Source: Planctomycetota bacterium
GTDB taxonomy: Bacteria > Planctomycetota > UBA1135 > GCA-002686595
Direction: 5' to 3'
DNA length: 42,656 nucleotides
Assembly: GCA_029248265.1 (NCBI GenBank)
Contig: JAQWJQ010000113.1
Span: 1-42,656, forward strand
Positions 34,459-42,478 of this stretch are shown in pieces (position 1 is the first letter of the stretch; every line of letters begins with the position of its first letter). Under the pieces are notes generated by a model, which worked only from the letters and a program-made list of their open reading frames with translations, did not search any database and had not been told where the DNA came from. The position numbers and the translations under genes were made by a program.

Positions 34459-36399
34459 TCAGAGTGATTGGGCCTGAGAGAGGCGCGCGTAGGCGCCGCC
34501 GGCCTGCACGAGCTCCTCGTGCGTGCCGCTCTCGACCAGGCGCCCGGCGTCCATCACGAGGATCCGGTCCGCCTTACGGATGGTCGAGAGCCGGTGGGCG
34601 ATCACGACGGAGGTTCGCCCCTCCATCATCTCGTCGAGCGCCTCCTGGACGGCGCGCTCGCTCTCCGTATCAAGGGCGCTCGTGGCCTCATCGAGGAGGA
34701 GGAGCTCCGGGTCGCAGAGCAGCGCCCGCGCGATCGTGATGCGCTGCTGCTGCCCTCCGGAGAGGCGTGCTCCCGCATCCTGAACGTCCGTCTGATACCC
34801 CTCTGGGAGCGACAGAATGAAGTCGTGGAGGTGGGCTGCCACCGCGGCCTGCTCCACCTCCTTGTCGGTCGCATCTGGGCGTCCGTAGCGGATGTTCTCC
34901 GCGATCGAAGCGTGGAACAGGAACGGCGCCTGCGTGACCACCGCATAGCGCGACGTCCATGAGTCGAACGAGATCTCACGCAGGTCATGACCCCCCACCA
35001 ACACGCGACCGGACTGCGGGTCCACGAAGCGCGCGACGAGGTCGAGCACCGTGCTCTTGCCGGACCCGCTCGCTCCAACGACCGCCACGGTCTCGCCCGC
35101 GCGTATCTCGAGGTCCAGGCCCTCGATGGTGAAGCCGTCCTGGCTCGCGGCGCCGGCGTCCTGTTCGGTGGGGTACTGGAAGCCCACGTTCTCGAACACG
35201 ATGCCGGAGCCGATGGTCGGGAGCGAGACGGCGTCCGGAGACTCCACGAGATCGGGCTCTTCGTCCAGCAGGTCGAGCAGGCGCTGCGCGGCGCCCTGAG
35301 CCTCCGCCACCTGGGCCACGACGCGCGTGGTCCGCTTCAGGTGTGATGAAGCTTGGCTGATCATCATGAAGAACGTCAGCATCTCGCCGCCGTTGTTCAC
35401 CGCGTATCCATTGATCACCACCAGGCCCACGATCACCACCAGCGCCGCCACGCCGAAGTTGGTGAAGAAGATGGTCCAGGCCCGCGACAGCGCCGAGGCC
35501 CGGATCATGCGCATCGTCGCCTGGACAAAGCTGACGTTGGTGGCCTCGAAGCGCTCGAGCTCACGCTCCTCCGCCCGGTACGCCTTCACCGTCCGGATCC
35601 CCTGAAACATCTGCGTCAGTACCTGGAACGTGGAGCCGAGCCGGGTCGCGCTGCGGTGGCTGCCCTTGCGGACCTTCTTCATCAGGATCGCGATCGGGAT
35701 CACGAAGATCGGCAGACCCAGCACCACGAAGAGCGTGGGCAGCGGCGCGATCAAGAACGCGAGCCCCAGGGAGACGAGGAAGAGCAGGGGCTCCTGGATC
35801 AGGTCCTTGAGGATGACCTGGACCACCTGGGTCGTCCGGGCGACGTCGCTGCTGATGCGGGAGAGGAGGTCTCCGAACCGACGGCCGGAGTGGTACCGCA
35901 GCGACAGCCCCATCAGGTGCCGGGCGAGTTGCATGCGGAGCGAGACCACCAGGAGCAGGCTGACCTTGCCCGCGATGACCCCCATGCCGTACTGGGTCGC
36001 ACCAGCCAGGAGCGCCATCAGGGCGACGATGGCACCCACCATGAGCAGCGCATGGAGGCGCTGCTCTCCGCTCTCAGCCAAGGTCCCCGGGTCCCCGAGG
36101 ATCCACTGCTTGGCCGCGGCCTTGCGCTCTTCGAGGCCGGCGTCCATCGACACGAGCCACCCAGCCGGCCCCGACTCCCCGTCGACGCCAGGGTCCACCG
36201 CGCCCCCCGCCATACCCTCCGCGAGGGACGGCACCTGCTCTCCCGGGAAGAGGACCTCCCAGGTGGGCTCGAGGAGCAAGAACGTCCCCTTCTGAAGGAA
36301 CGCGCTCGTCAGCCCGAGGAACACGACCCCGATGAGCGCGAGGACGTGCGGGCCTGCGTGGGGTCGGAGTAGACGGTAGAGGTCGCCGAGGCGGTGCAT
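34459..36399 (-). CDS. MsbA-type ABC exporter (fused permease and ATPase)
   Basis: A 646-residue half-transporter that should work as a homodimer in the inner membrane. Residues 1-360 form the six-helix exporter domain. The ATPase domain has Walker A in VVGASGSGKSTVLDLV (K448), the Q-loop VVTQAPFLFHASIAENIRYG, signature LSGGQQQRITIARALL, Walker B LLLLDEATSALD and H-loop VIAHRLST. The segment between the first two helices is unusually long, about 80 residues, acidic and Gly/Pro-rich, probably extracytoplasmic. Lipid or lipid A-core export is likely from similarity to MsbA, but the substrate is not proven. The terminator of the SurA-like gene lies just upstream, so the exporter has its own promoter or is read through. 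Confidence 0.93.
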   Translation of the reverse strand: MHRLGDLYRLLRPHAGPHVLALIGVVFLGLTSAFLQKGTFLLLEPTWEVLFPGEQVPSLAEGMAGGAVDPGVDGESGPAGWLVSMDAGLEERKAAAKQWILGDPGTLAESGEQRLHALLMVGAIVALMALLAGATQYGMGVIAGKVSLLLVVSLRMQLARHLMGLSLRYHSGRRFGDLLSRISSDVARTTQVVQVILKDLIQEPLLFLVSLGLAFLIAPLPTLFVVLGLPIFVIPIAILMKKVRKGSHRSATRLGSTFQVLTQMFQGIRTVKAYRAEERELERFEATNVSFVQATMRMIRASALSRAWTIFFTNFGVAALVVIVGLVVINGYAVNNGGEMLTFFMMISQASSHLKRTTRVVAQVAEAQGAAQRLLDLLDEEPDLVESPDAVSLPTIGSGIVFENVGFQYPTEQDAGAASQDGFTIEGLDLEIRAGETVAVVGASGSGKSTVLDLVARFVDPQSGRVLVGGHDLREISFDSWTSRYAVVTQAPFLFHASIAENIRYGRPDATDKEVEQAAVAAHLHDFILSLPEGYQTDVQDAGARLSGGQQQRITIARALLCDPELLLLDEATSALDTESERAVQEALDEMMEGRTSVVIAHRLSTIRKADRILVMDAGRLVESGTHEELVQAGGAYARLSQAQSL

Positions 36400-36450
36400 G
36401 GAAGCGGAAGGCTAGGGCGGCCCCACCCCTCGTCGTGGCTCAAAGGGTGA

Positions 36451-36494
36451 GAAAACGGCGCGAGGCGCCCCCGGGTCATCCGGGAGCGCCTCGC
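36451..36494 (-). terminator. Intrinsic terminator of the SurA-like gene
   Basis: GCGAGGCGC (36460-36468) pairs with GCGCCTCGC (36486-36494), extended by an inner CCCGG/CCGGG stem. On the minus strand the hairpin is followed by GCCGTTTTCTC, so it is a good Rho-independent terminator. It lies 26 bp after the stop of the SurA-like gene. Confidence 0.8.
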
Positions 36495-36520
36495 GGGGTG
36501 GCCAGGGGCCCTGCAGCGAC

Positions 36521-38350
36521 TCAGAGGCCGCTGGTCTCCGCAGCCGCCAACGCTTCGTGAGCGTACGCCTGGAAGGCCTTGCGGACCCAGTCCTCCTGGA
36601 TCATCTGCTGGTGCCTCTCGGTCCGCATGTTGAGCGGATTGGTCGGCCGGGTGCGTCCCTTCAGGTAGATGAGGTAGAAGCCCTTCGGCCCGCGGTACGG
36701 CCCGGCCACGGAGCCCGGCTCCATGTCGAAGAAGACCGCATCAACGATGGCGCCGTTCGCGAGGAAGTGCTCGTACTCCGACTCGCCGATGGCGCGCTTC
36801 ATATCGTTCCGAGTCATCGGCTCCTCGTTGAAGGCGCCGAAGTTCTTGAGGCCAATGGCCGGCGGTTGCTTGCCCGTGGCGGGCAGGGGCGGGTCCCAGT
36901 AGTCACTGTTCTGACGGAGCAGGTCGGTCCACCATCGATCGAAGGGGAGCAGCTCCTTCTCAGGCGCGAAGTTCTCACCCTTTTCCACCGCCGCGGCGCG
37001 AGCCTCGGCTTCGGTCGCGAGCTCGGCGAGGTAGGCGTCGACCTGCCCGCGGAGCGCGGTCGCCCTCTCATAGGCGCTCTCCCAACCGCTCTCCTTCCAG
37101 GAGAAGCTCGGGAAGTCGAAGGCCGACACGAGCAGGATCTCCGCGCGTGCTTTGGCCAGCCCCATGATCCCGTTGGCGATCGGGAGGTGCGCCTGCAGCT
37201 CTGCGGACAGCTCCCCGTTCTCGCCGATCTCGAGCTCCGCAGAGCGACCGCTCTTGAAGGAGTCAACGAGGCGGAGGTGCTGCTCGTAGGCCTCAGCTGA
37301 AGGGAAGCCGTGGCCTTGGAGCGCGAGGAAGTCCATGTTGAACATGGAGTTCGCCATCTGGTCGCGGATGGCCGTGATCATGGCCTGGAAGTCCTCATCG
37401 GAGCTCATGACCCCCTCGGACTGAAGCTTCTGGCTGGCCGCCGCGAAGAGCGCGAGGCAGACCTTGGCGTCCTCGATGTCCTGGCCGCTGAAGGCCACGC
37501 GCATCTCGTCGAAGACCTCCTGGGTCTTGACCTCGGCGCTCCAGTCACCGCCGTCGATGAGCATCGCGAGGTCCTCGGAGATCCCCTGGGTCGCCGTCTT
37601 GACCTCGGCGAGACTCCAGAGGGCCTGCATCACGAAGTCACGCAGCAGGGACATCATCATCTCCTGCTCGGCGACGATGGGCTCACCGCTGTCCTGAGAC
37701 ACCGCGAGGCGGCGTTCGTACTCACGGGCGTAGTCAGCGATCAGATCCACCTGGGGCGAGCCGCCCTGGATGGCCTCGACCGAGAGCATCGGCCAGCTGT
37801 CCGGGTGATCGGGGAAGAAGAGCTGGTCGAACTCCATGGTCTGGCGGACCTGGTCTCGATACCAATCCCCGGAGCCGTACGCGCGGCGCAGCTCCACCTC
37901 GTGGTCGAGCGTCGGGAAGCGCTCCTCGAAGCTCGCCTTCTCCGCCGCGAGGCGGCGTTCGACGAAGCTCATGTCGAGCTCGTAGCGCTGCATGCGCTTC
38001 GCCACCTCGGCCTGGCGGTCCTCAGCGCTGGCCCCGTCCATCTCGGAGGCGACCTGTTCGGCGACCTCCTCGACGCGGATCTCGCGCTCGTGATCCATCA
38101 AGATCTGGAGCTTGCGGGCGTCCAGCCCGTTTCGGCCCGGGCCGTAGACGAGGAAGCGCTTGATCGCCATGTCCGAGATCCGGACGCCGTTCACGACGAC
38201 GGGGTCCCCGAACTCGGAGGCCGTCGCGCTGGCGTCGTCCGCCTGAGCGGTGGAGGGCAGCGCGGTGGAGGGCAGCGCGGCGGGCGCGGAAAAGGCGGCC
38301 GGAGTGGCCAGCCCGAGGAGCGGGAGGGTGAGGAGAATGCGATTCTTCAT
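36521..38350 (-). CDS. Exported SurA-like (parvulin-related) protein
   Basis: A 609-residue protein with a signal peptide (MKNRILLTLPLLGLATPAAF). Two copies of a 15-bp unit (38248-38277) encode ALPST repeats in the linker after it. The body is mainly helical and charged, with DPVVVNGVRISDMAIKRFLV resembling the start of SurA/PpiC chaperone domains. Near the C-terminus, DAVFFDMEPGSVAGPYRGPK followed by GFYLIYLKGRT matches the closing segment of parvulin-type peptidyl-prolyl isomerases. The central part is long and I cannot assign it. It probably helps proteins fold outside the cytoplasmic membrane. The ATG at 38350 is preferred over 38368 because it starts the signal peptide. Confidence 0.75.
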   Translation of the reverse strand: MKNRILLTLPLLGLATPAAFSAPAALPSTALPSTAQADDASATASEFGDPVVVNGVRISDMAIKRFLVYGPGRNGLDARKLQILMDHEREIRVEEVAEQVASEMDGASAEDRQAEVAKRMQRYELDMSFVERRLAAEKASFEERFPTLDHEVELRRAYGSGDWYRDQVRQTMEFDQLFFPDHPDSWPMLSVEAIQGGSPQVDLIADYAREYERRLAVSQDSGEPIVAEQEMMMSLLRDFVMQALWSLAEVKTATQGISEDLAMLIDGGDWSAEVKTQEVFDEMRVAFSGQDIEDAKVCLALFAAASQKLQSEGVMSSDEDFQAMITAIRDQMANSMFNMDFLALQGHGFPSAEAYEQHLRLVDSFKSGRSAELEIGENGELSAELQAHLPIANGIMGLAKARAEILLVSAFDFPSFSWKESGWESAYERATALRGQVDAYLAELATEAEARAAAVEKGENFAPEKELLPFDRWWTDLLRQNSDYWDPPLPATGKQPPAIGLKNFGAFNEEPMTRNDMKRAIGESEYEHFLANGAIVDAVFFDMEPGSVAGPYRGPKGFYLIYLKGRTRPTNPLNMRTERHQQMIQEDWVRKAFQAYAHEALAAAETSGL

Positions 38351-38605
38351 CGGTCCAGTGGAGTGCAACGGACGGCGTAGCCTCGGGCCCAGGGGGGCCG
38401 GAGCGTGGCTCGCAGGTCGATCAGATGGGGTCTGGGGAGTGGGATCCTACGGAGCCACTCCCAAGGTGAGAGAAGAAAGCGGGAACTGGGCTGCAAACGA
38501 CCCGTGCCGCCTTTCGGAGGTCGGCCATGGTCGGGGGCGCTGGGCGGGAGTTGAGGATGTGCACAAGCAGGGAGCGGCCCTCCCCGCTACGTTGATCGGC
38601 ATTCC
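38351..38605. other. Divergent intergenic region with a hairpin
   Basis: This 255-bp region separates the SurA-like gene (minus) from the 237-residue protein gene (plus). It contains an inverted repeat GGAGTGG (38436-38442) / CCACTCC (38455-38461) with an inner TCC/GGA pairing, and no T-run. Promoters for both directions must lie here, but I see no confident -35/-10 pair. Confidence 0.4.
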
Positions 38606-39319
38606 ATGGCCTACCCCACGCGCACAATCGCCCTCCTTTGCGAGCTTATTCACCCCGCCATCGCCCCGGACCCGAGGCCCATCCAGCGGCTTCATAATGA
38701 GATGTTCGAGGGCGGTCAGCCCGCCTACGCGGGCTATCAGGTGAGCCCGATCGGGCCCGTCCTTTCCAATCCCATGGCCACGCCGGGCGCAGTGTCGCAG
38801 GTCGCCTTCCTGGCCGACCGGATCCAGTTCCGGGAGGAAAAGGGCACCCTCACCCACGAGGCCTTCGCGACGCGCGTCCGCGAAATCGCAGAGCGCGCGG
38901 CGCCCCTGCGCGGGTTCTCCACCCTCTCCGCCCAGCAGGTGGTGCTACAGAGCCTCGTCAACCCCAGGACGCAGACGGACACCCGCGCCTTCCTGAAGGA
39001 CCGCGTCTTCGGCTTCGGAGACGAACTGCAGACCCTCGGCCGGTCCTCCCAGCTGGTGGGACTGCGCCTCGGCTTCAGCCCTGAGCCAGGTGACGACAGC
39101 GCGTTCGGCCTGCGGATCGAGTCCTTCAGCGCCGATCCGCGCTCCCTCTACATCGAGGTCCATGGCACCTTCGGCCCCTCGTCACCTGAGAGCGGGCTGG
39201 AGGCCCTCGAGCACAACGTGCTGAAGACATACGACTTCCTTGCCGGACGCGTCCTGCCGTTCATCTCGAGCTTCGATCGACGAGAGGGAGGCCGAAACGG
39301 CTCCCCCGAAGGAGACTAG
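38606..39319 (+). CDS. Conserved-looking protein of unknown function
   Basis: A 237-residue soluble protein with no signal peptide or membrane segment. I do not recognise it with certainty. The overall pattern (an N-terminal YQVSPIGPVLSNPMATPGAV, central AFLADRIQFREEKGTL, and LRLGFSPEPGDDSAFGLRIE followed by YIEVHGTFG, then a final helix) suggests an alpha/beta protein, and the TIGR04255 family is one weak possibility. Codon use matches the neighbours. AAGGAGA inside its end serves the next gene, which overlaps (TAGTG) if the GTG start is used. It heads the four-gene cluster to 42178. Confidence 0.6.
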   Translation: MAYPTRTIALLCELIHPAIAPDPRPIQRLHNEMFEGGQPAYAGYQVSPIGPVLSNPMATPGAVSQVAFLADRIQFREEKGTLTHEAFATRVREIAERAAPLRGFSTLSAQQVVLQSLVNPRTQTDTRAFLKDRVFGFGDELQTLGRSSQLVGLRLGFSPEPGDDSAFGLRIESFSADPRSLYIEVHGTFGPSSPESGLEALEHNVLKTYDFLAGRVLPFISSFDRREGGRNGSPEGD

Positions 39320-39327
39320 TGTCGACC

Positions 39328-40017
39328 ATGCGCCGCCCCTTCCTCACCTTGTGCCTGACCCTGGCTCCGTTGACCCTGAGCAGCGGGTGCTCGGACCCCG
39401 CGCCCGCGCCGGCTGAAGAGCGAGTGCTCCCTCCCGGCACGGTCCTCGTGGTCGAAGACCAGCCCATCCTCTCCTCGGACGTGGACCGCTACGTGGACGC
39501 CATCGGGCTCATCGAGCCTGAGTTCGTGCTCCGCGACCACCGACGCAAGGTGCTCAGCAACATCTCGATTCCCCTCGCCGCTGGCGCCGCCCTCGACCCC
39601 GAGGCCCGAGAGGTGGCCTTCGGGCGGGCCCAGAGCCTGCTCTCTGCGGTGCGCGAGACCGGTGAACTGCCCCCCGATGCGCCCGAGCCGCAGGTTCGAA
39701 CGGGGACGTTCAAGGACGTCGGGCTGATCCCCTGGGCCATTGCCTCGGAGATGGAGCCGCTCACCTTCTCCGAGCTGCACGAGACGCCAGGGGCCTGGAG
39801 CTTCTTCAAACTCACCGCCACCTCGGAGCCGCCGGGAGGCTTCGTCGGCGGCTCCCAGGTCACGATTGTGCGGTACGACGTGCCCTACCTCCCGCAAGAC
39901 GCCGTTCGGGGCCTGGTCCAGACGGCGGTCGACGGCTTTCAGGTCGAGGTCATCGATCCTGAGTGGGAGCCGATGGTCCCCCCCCTCTACCTGTACCCCA
40001 CCTCGGGCAGCCGATGA
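39328..40017 (+). CDS. SurA-like lipoprotein
   Basis: A 229-residue probable lipoprotein. The N-terminus MRRPFLTLCLTLAPLTLSSG precedes C21, a reasonable lipobox. Then VLVVEDQPILSSDVDRYVDA and the helical stretch VLSNISIPLAAGAAL resemble the SurA/PpiC N-terminal domain. The later segment VGLIPWAIASEMEPLTFSEL followed by HETPGAWSFFKLTATSE matches the end of a parvulin fold. Catalytic residues are not identifiable, so chaperone-like function without isomerase activity is possible. AAGGAGA (39309-39315) lies 12 bases before ATG 39328; an in-frame GTG at 39319 is an alternative start. The stop overlaps the next gene by 4 bp (ATGA). Confidence 0.72.
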   Translation: MRRPFLTLCLTLAPLTLSSGCSDPAPAPAEERVLPPGTVLVVEDQPILSSDVDRYVDAIGLIEPEFVLRDHRRKVLSNISIPLAAGAALDPEAREVAFGRAQSLLSAVRETGELPPDAPEPQVRTGTFKDVGLIPWAIASEMEPLTFSELHETPGAWSFFKLTATSEPPGGFVGGSQVTIVRYDVPYLPQDAVRGLVQTAVDGFQVEVIDPEWEPMVPPLYLYPTSGSR

Positions 40018-40934
40018 TCCTCTCGCTCATCCTCACCCTGGCGACCCCCGCCAGCTCGACACTCACCCAGCCCGTCGCTCCGTGGTCCCCGGGGCCGACC
40101 GCCACACGCCGCGACGAGATCCAACGGGCCACCGCGTGGCCAGAGTTCGGCAATCAAGCGGAGCTGAAGCAGTGCATCGCCCGCGTCCGCAAGGCGCGCA
40201 CGGAGGAGATGGCCGTGAAGGGCGCAGGCCAGCTCGAGGAGATCGGGCCCGCCGCTGCCCCCCTGCTGCTGAAGTTCCTCGGGTCCGAGAAGGACGCCGA
40301 GGCGCGCGCGCGGATGGAGGCTGTCCTCGACTCCATCACGGCCCCGGAGCACACGCGCCTCCTCGCCGAGGTGCTCGATGAGCGGGCTGACGCGCCGCGG
40401 CGGTATGCCGCAAGGCGCGTCGCAGAGCTCGGAGACCCGGGGTTGCAGGAGGCCTCCGAGGCGTTCCTCTCGGAGTGGACCGAGAGGGCGAAGGACAAGC
40501 GAGCACGCAAGCCCGTGGAGGCCCTCGACCTGCAGCTGGCCGCCGTCCTCTGCCTCTCCACCGGCTCCCTCGAGGGCGTCCCTGGAGCGCTCGAACTTGC
40601 GGCCCCTGAGCCGTGGAAGACCTGGGGTCCAGCCCTCGAGGGTGCGTGCGCCCACGCCAAGGCCGCCAGCGAGGCCGTCGGCGCGGAGCTCTCGGCTCGC
40701 CTCGCGAAGGCAGGGGACCCCGCAGGCCGAGTGTTGCTCCTGCGCCTCTTCACCTACGCCGGCTCAAAGGACCAAATCAAGCCCATCGTTCCGCTCCTCA
40801 ATGCGGAACAGAATCAGGTCAAGGTGGCCACGATCAACGCGCTGCGGATGATCGTGGATGGCGCTGCGCCGCTGAAGCGCCTCTCCTCTTTCGACGCCAT
40901 CGAACACGCTAACCGCTGGAAAGAGCGGCTTTGA
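40014..40934 (+). CDS. Exported HEAT-like repeat protein
   Basis: A 306-residue protein starting MILSLILTLATPASS, a short signal peptide. The remainder is almost entirely alpha-helical with HEAT-like repeats: MAVKGAGQLEEIGPAAAPLL followed by LKFLGSEKDAEARARMEAV, then PRRYAARRVAELGDPGLQEA and VKVATINALRMIVDGAAP. Such solenoids mediate protein contacts; no catalytic motif is visible. The start at 40014 overlaps the lipoprotein gene by 4 bp (ATGA). The next gene starts 2 bases after its stop, consistent with one translationally coupled operon. The function is unknown. Confidence 0.72.
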   Translation: MILSLILTLATPASSTLTQPVAPWSPGPTATRRDEIQRATAWPEFGNQAELKQCIARVRKARTEEMAVKGAGQLEEIGPAAAPLLLKFLGSEKDAEARARMEAVLDSITAPEHTRLLAEVLDERADAPRRYAARRVAELGDPGLQEASEAFLSEWTERAKDKRARKPVEALDLQLAAVLCLSTGSLEGVPGALELAAPEPWKTWGPALEGACAHAKAASEAVGAELSARLAKAGDPAGRVLLLRLFTYAGSKDQIKPIVPLLNAEQNQVKVATINALRMIVDGAAPLKRLSSFDAIEHANRWKERL

Positions 40935-40936
40935 AC

Positions 40937-42178
40937 ATGCCCATGAACACCCAACACACCCAGCTGCGAAGGCTCGCAGTCGCCATGGTTGGGCTGTTGG
41001 CCCTCACCGCTGTGGCCGCCGCACAGAAGCCCCTGGATCGCTCCAAGCCCCTGACGGACCCCGCCAACGACCCCTACACCCGAGGCGGCAAGGAGAAGTA
41101 CGTCGAGGCCGCCGGATACGCCTCCATGGGCGGGTTTGAGTTCGGTGCCCGCGACGACACGACGACCGAGATCTCGGCGTTGCTCGAGGGGGTTGAGGTC
41201 CGGTGGATCGAGACGGCCCACTTTGAACTGGGGATCGCCCTCCCGAAGGTGAAGGTGACCAAGGAGGAGCGCAAGAAGGTGAAGGCTGAGCTGGCCAAGC
41301 TCCAGAAGGCGCTCCCGGTGGTGAAGCCGGACACCAAGTTCCTGGACCCTTGGCTCCGAGCTCACCTCTACGCCCAGCGACTGGAGGAGCACTACGCGCG
41401 GCTGCAGGAGATCATGGGCGTCACGGACGAGACGTTCGCCGCGAACAAGGAGATCTGGGACATCGGTACGCCCTACTTCGGCATCGGCCCCTACATGGGC
41501 CAGATGGGGAAGTTCGAGGTCTTGCTGCTGCCCTCTGAGAAGTCCTCACGCCTCTTCCTGACCGCACGGCTCGGCCTGACGACCAAGCTCAGCCAGCGGT
41601 GGAACATCCGCGAACGGGACACGCTCTGCTTCATCGCGCACACCGGGCAGGGCCGCCTCAACCTCGACGAGGCCATGCACGGGCACGTGGTGTTCAACGT
41701 CACCCAGATGATGATGAACGGGTACAAGCACTACTCGTACGACAAGCCCATCTGGATCCGCGAGGGCGCGGCCCATTGGGTCGAGCGAGAGATCAACCCG
41801 CGCTTCAACACCTTCGATTCCTCGGAGGGCTCTGCAGCGCAGATGTTCAAGGACAAGGACTGGAGGGACCCAACGCTCAAGCTGGTCAAGTCGGGCGACG
41901 CCCCGTCCTTCGCCTCCCTGGTCAAGATCCGGACCTTCGCGGAGCTCGAGAAGCCGCAGCACCTCGCCACCTGGTCGGTCTTCGACTACCTGATCCAGGT
42001 CCACCCGGAATTCCTGAAGACCTACCTCGCTGCGATCTCGGGCATCAAGAACGAGCAGCACATCGACGACTCCACCACCCTGCCGGACGTCCAGCGGGAC
42101 CTCTTCCGCGAGGAGCTGGGGATGAGCTACGCCCAGTTCGACCGTGCCTGGAAGGCGTGGGTCGAGGAGACCTACTAG
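40937..42178 (+). CDS. Exported peptidase-like protein lacking HExxH
   Basis: A 413-residue protein with a signal peptide (RRLAVAMVGLLALTAVAAAQ). The C-terminal half resembles gluzincin-type domains common in planctomycete secreted proteins (DUF1570-like): IWIREGAAHWVEREINPRF, with E276 in the Glu-zincin position, and a helical tail AQFDRAWKAWVEETY. However, the preceding helix, where HExxH would be expected, reads DEAMHGHVVFNVTQMMM (H248, H250), so the usual zinc-binding site is absent or changed. It may be a pseudoenzyme or bind metal differently. The ATG at 40937 is chosen; TTG 40931 would overlap the previous stop. It is the last gene of the cluster. Confidence 0.75.
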   Translation: MPMNTQHTQLRRLAVAMVGLLALTAVAAAQKPLDRSKPLTDPANDPYTRGGKEKYVEAAGYASMGGFEFGARDDTTTEISALLEGVEVRWIETAHFELGIALPKVKVTKEERKKVKAELAKLQKALPVVKPDTKFLDPWLRAHLYAQRLEEHYARLQEIMGVTDETFAANKEIWDIGTPYFGIGPYMGQMGKFEVLLLPSEKSSRLFLTARLGLTTKLSQRWNIRERDTLCFIAHTGQGRLNLDEAMHGHVVFNVTQMMMNGYKHYSYDKPIWIREGAAHWVEREINPRFNTFDSSEGSAAQMFKDKDWRDPTLKLVKSGDAPSFASLVKIRTFAELEKPQHLATWSVFDYLIQVHPEFLKTYLAAISGIKNEQHIDDSTTLPDVQRDLFREELGMSYAQFDRAWKAWVEETY

Positions 42179-42478
42179 CATCTGGCCGGGCCCGGGGCCG
42201 GGCCCGGGGGCGGCCCGGGGGCGGGGGCTCGGCGCGAGGCGGCGCCCGATCGGGGTCCCCGAGCGGGACATGGAGCAATTAACCGTGTCAGATCGTCGCC
42301 GCTGCCGCCGGAGGCCACCGCCTGGAGGCCACCAGCGACGGGGCTTGGGGTAGGCTGAGGAGCCCTCCAAGGGTGGCTTCTGTTGGCGGGGAAAGGTTTC
42401 GCAGAGATCCCCCCTCACCGTGAGCCGCCTCCCTGCCGATCATATGGGCAGGGGCTTGTCCCCGACCGCTTCCCTCCA
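42179..42478. other. 300-bp gap before the radical SAM gene
   Basis: Holds the G/C-only block at 42184-42228, a direct repeat GGAGGCCACC (42310-42319 and 42324-42333), and a relatively A/T-rich patch near 42276-42291 that could be promoter DNA. I see no tRNA, terminator with a T-run or supported reading frame here. Confidence 0.5.
42184..42228. repeat. 45-bp block of only G and C
   Basis: Forty-five consecutive bases contain no A or T. The block is built from GGGCCC, GGGGCC and GGGGGC runs, is partly self-complementary (GGGCCCGGGGCCGGGCCC) and has at least five runs of three or more G on the plus strand. It starts 5 bases after the stop of the peptidase-like gene. Confidence 0.8.
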
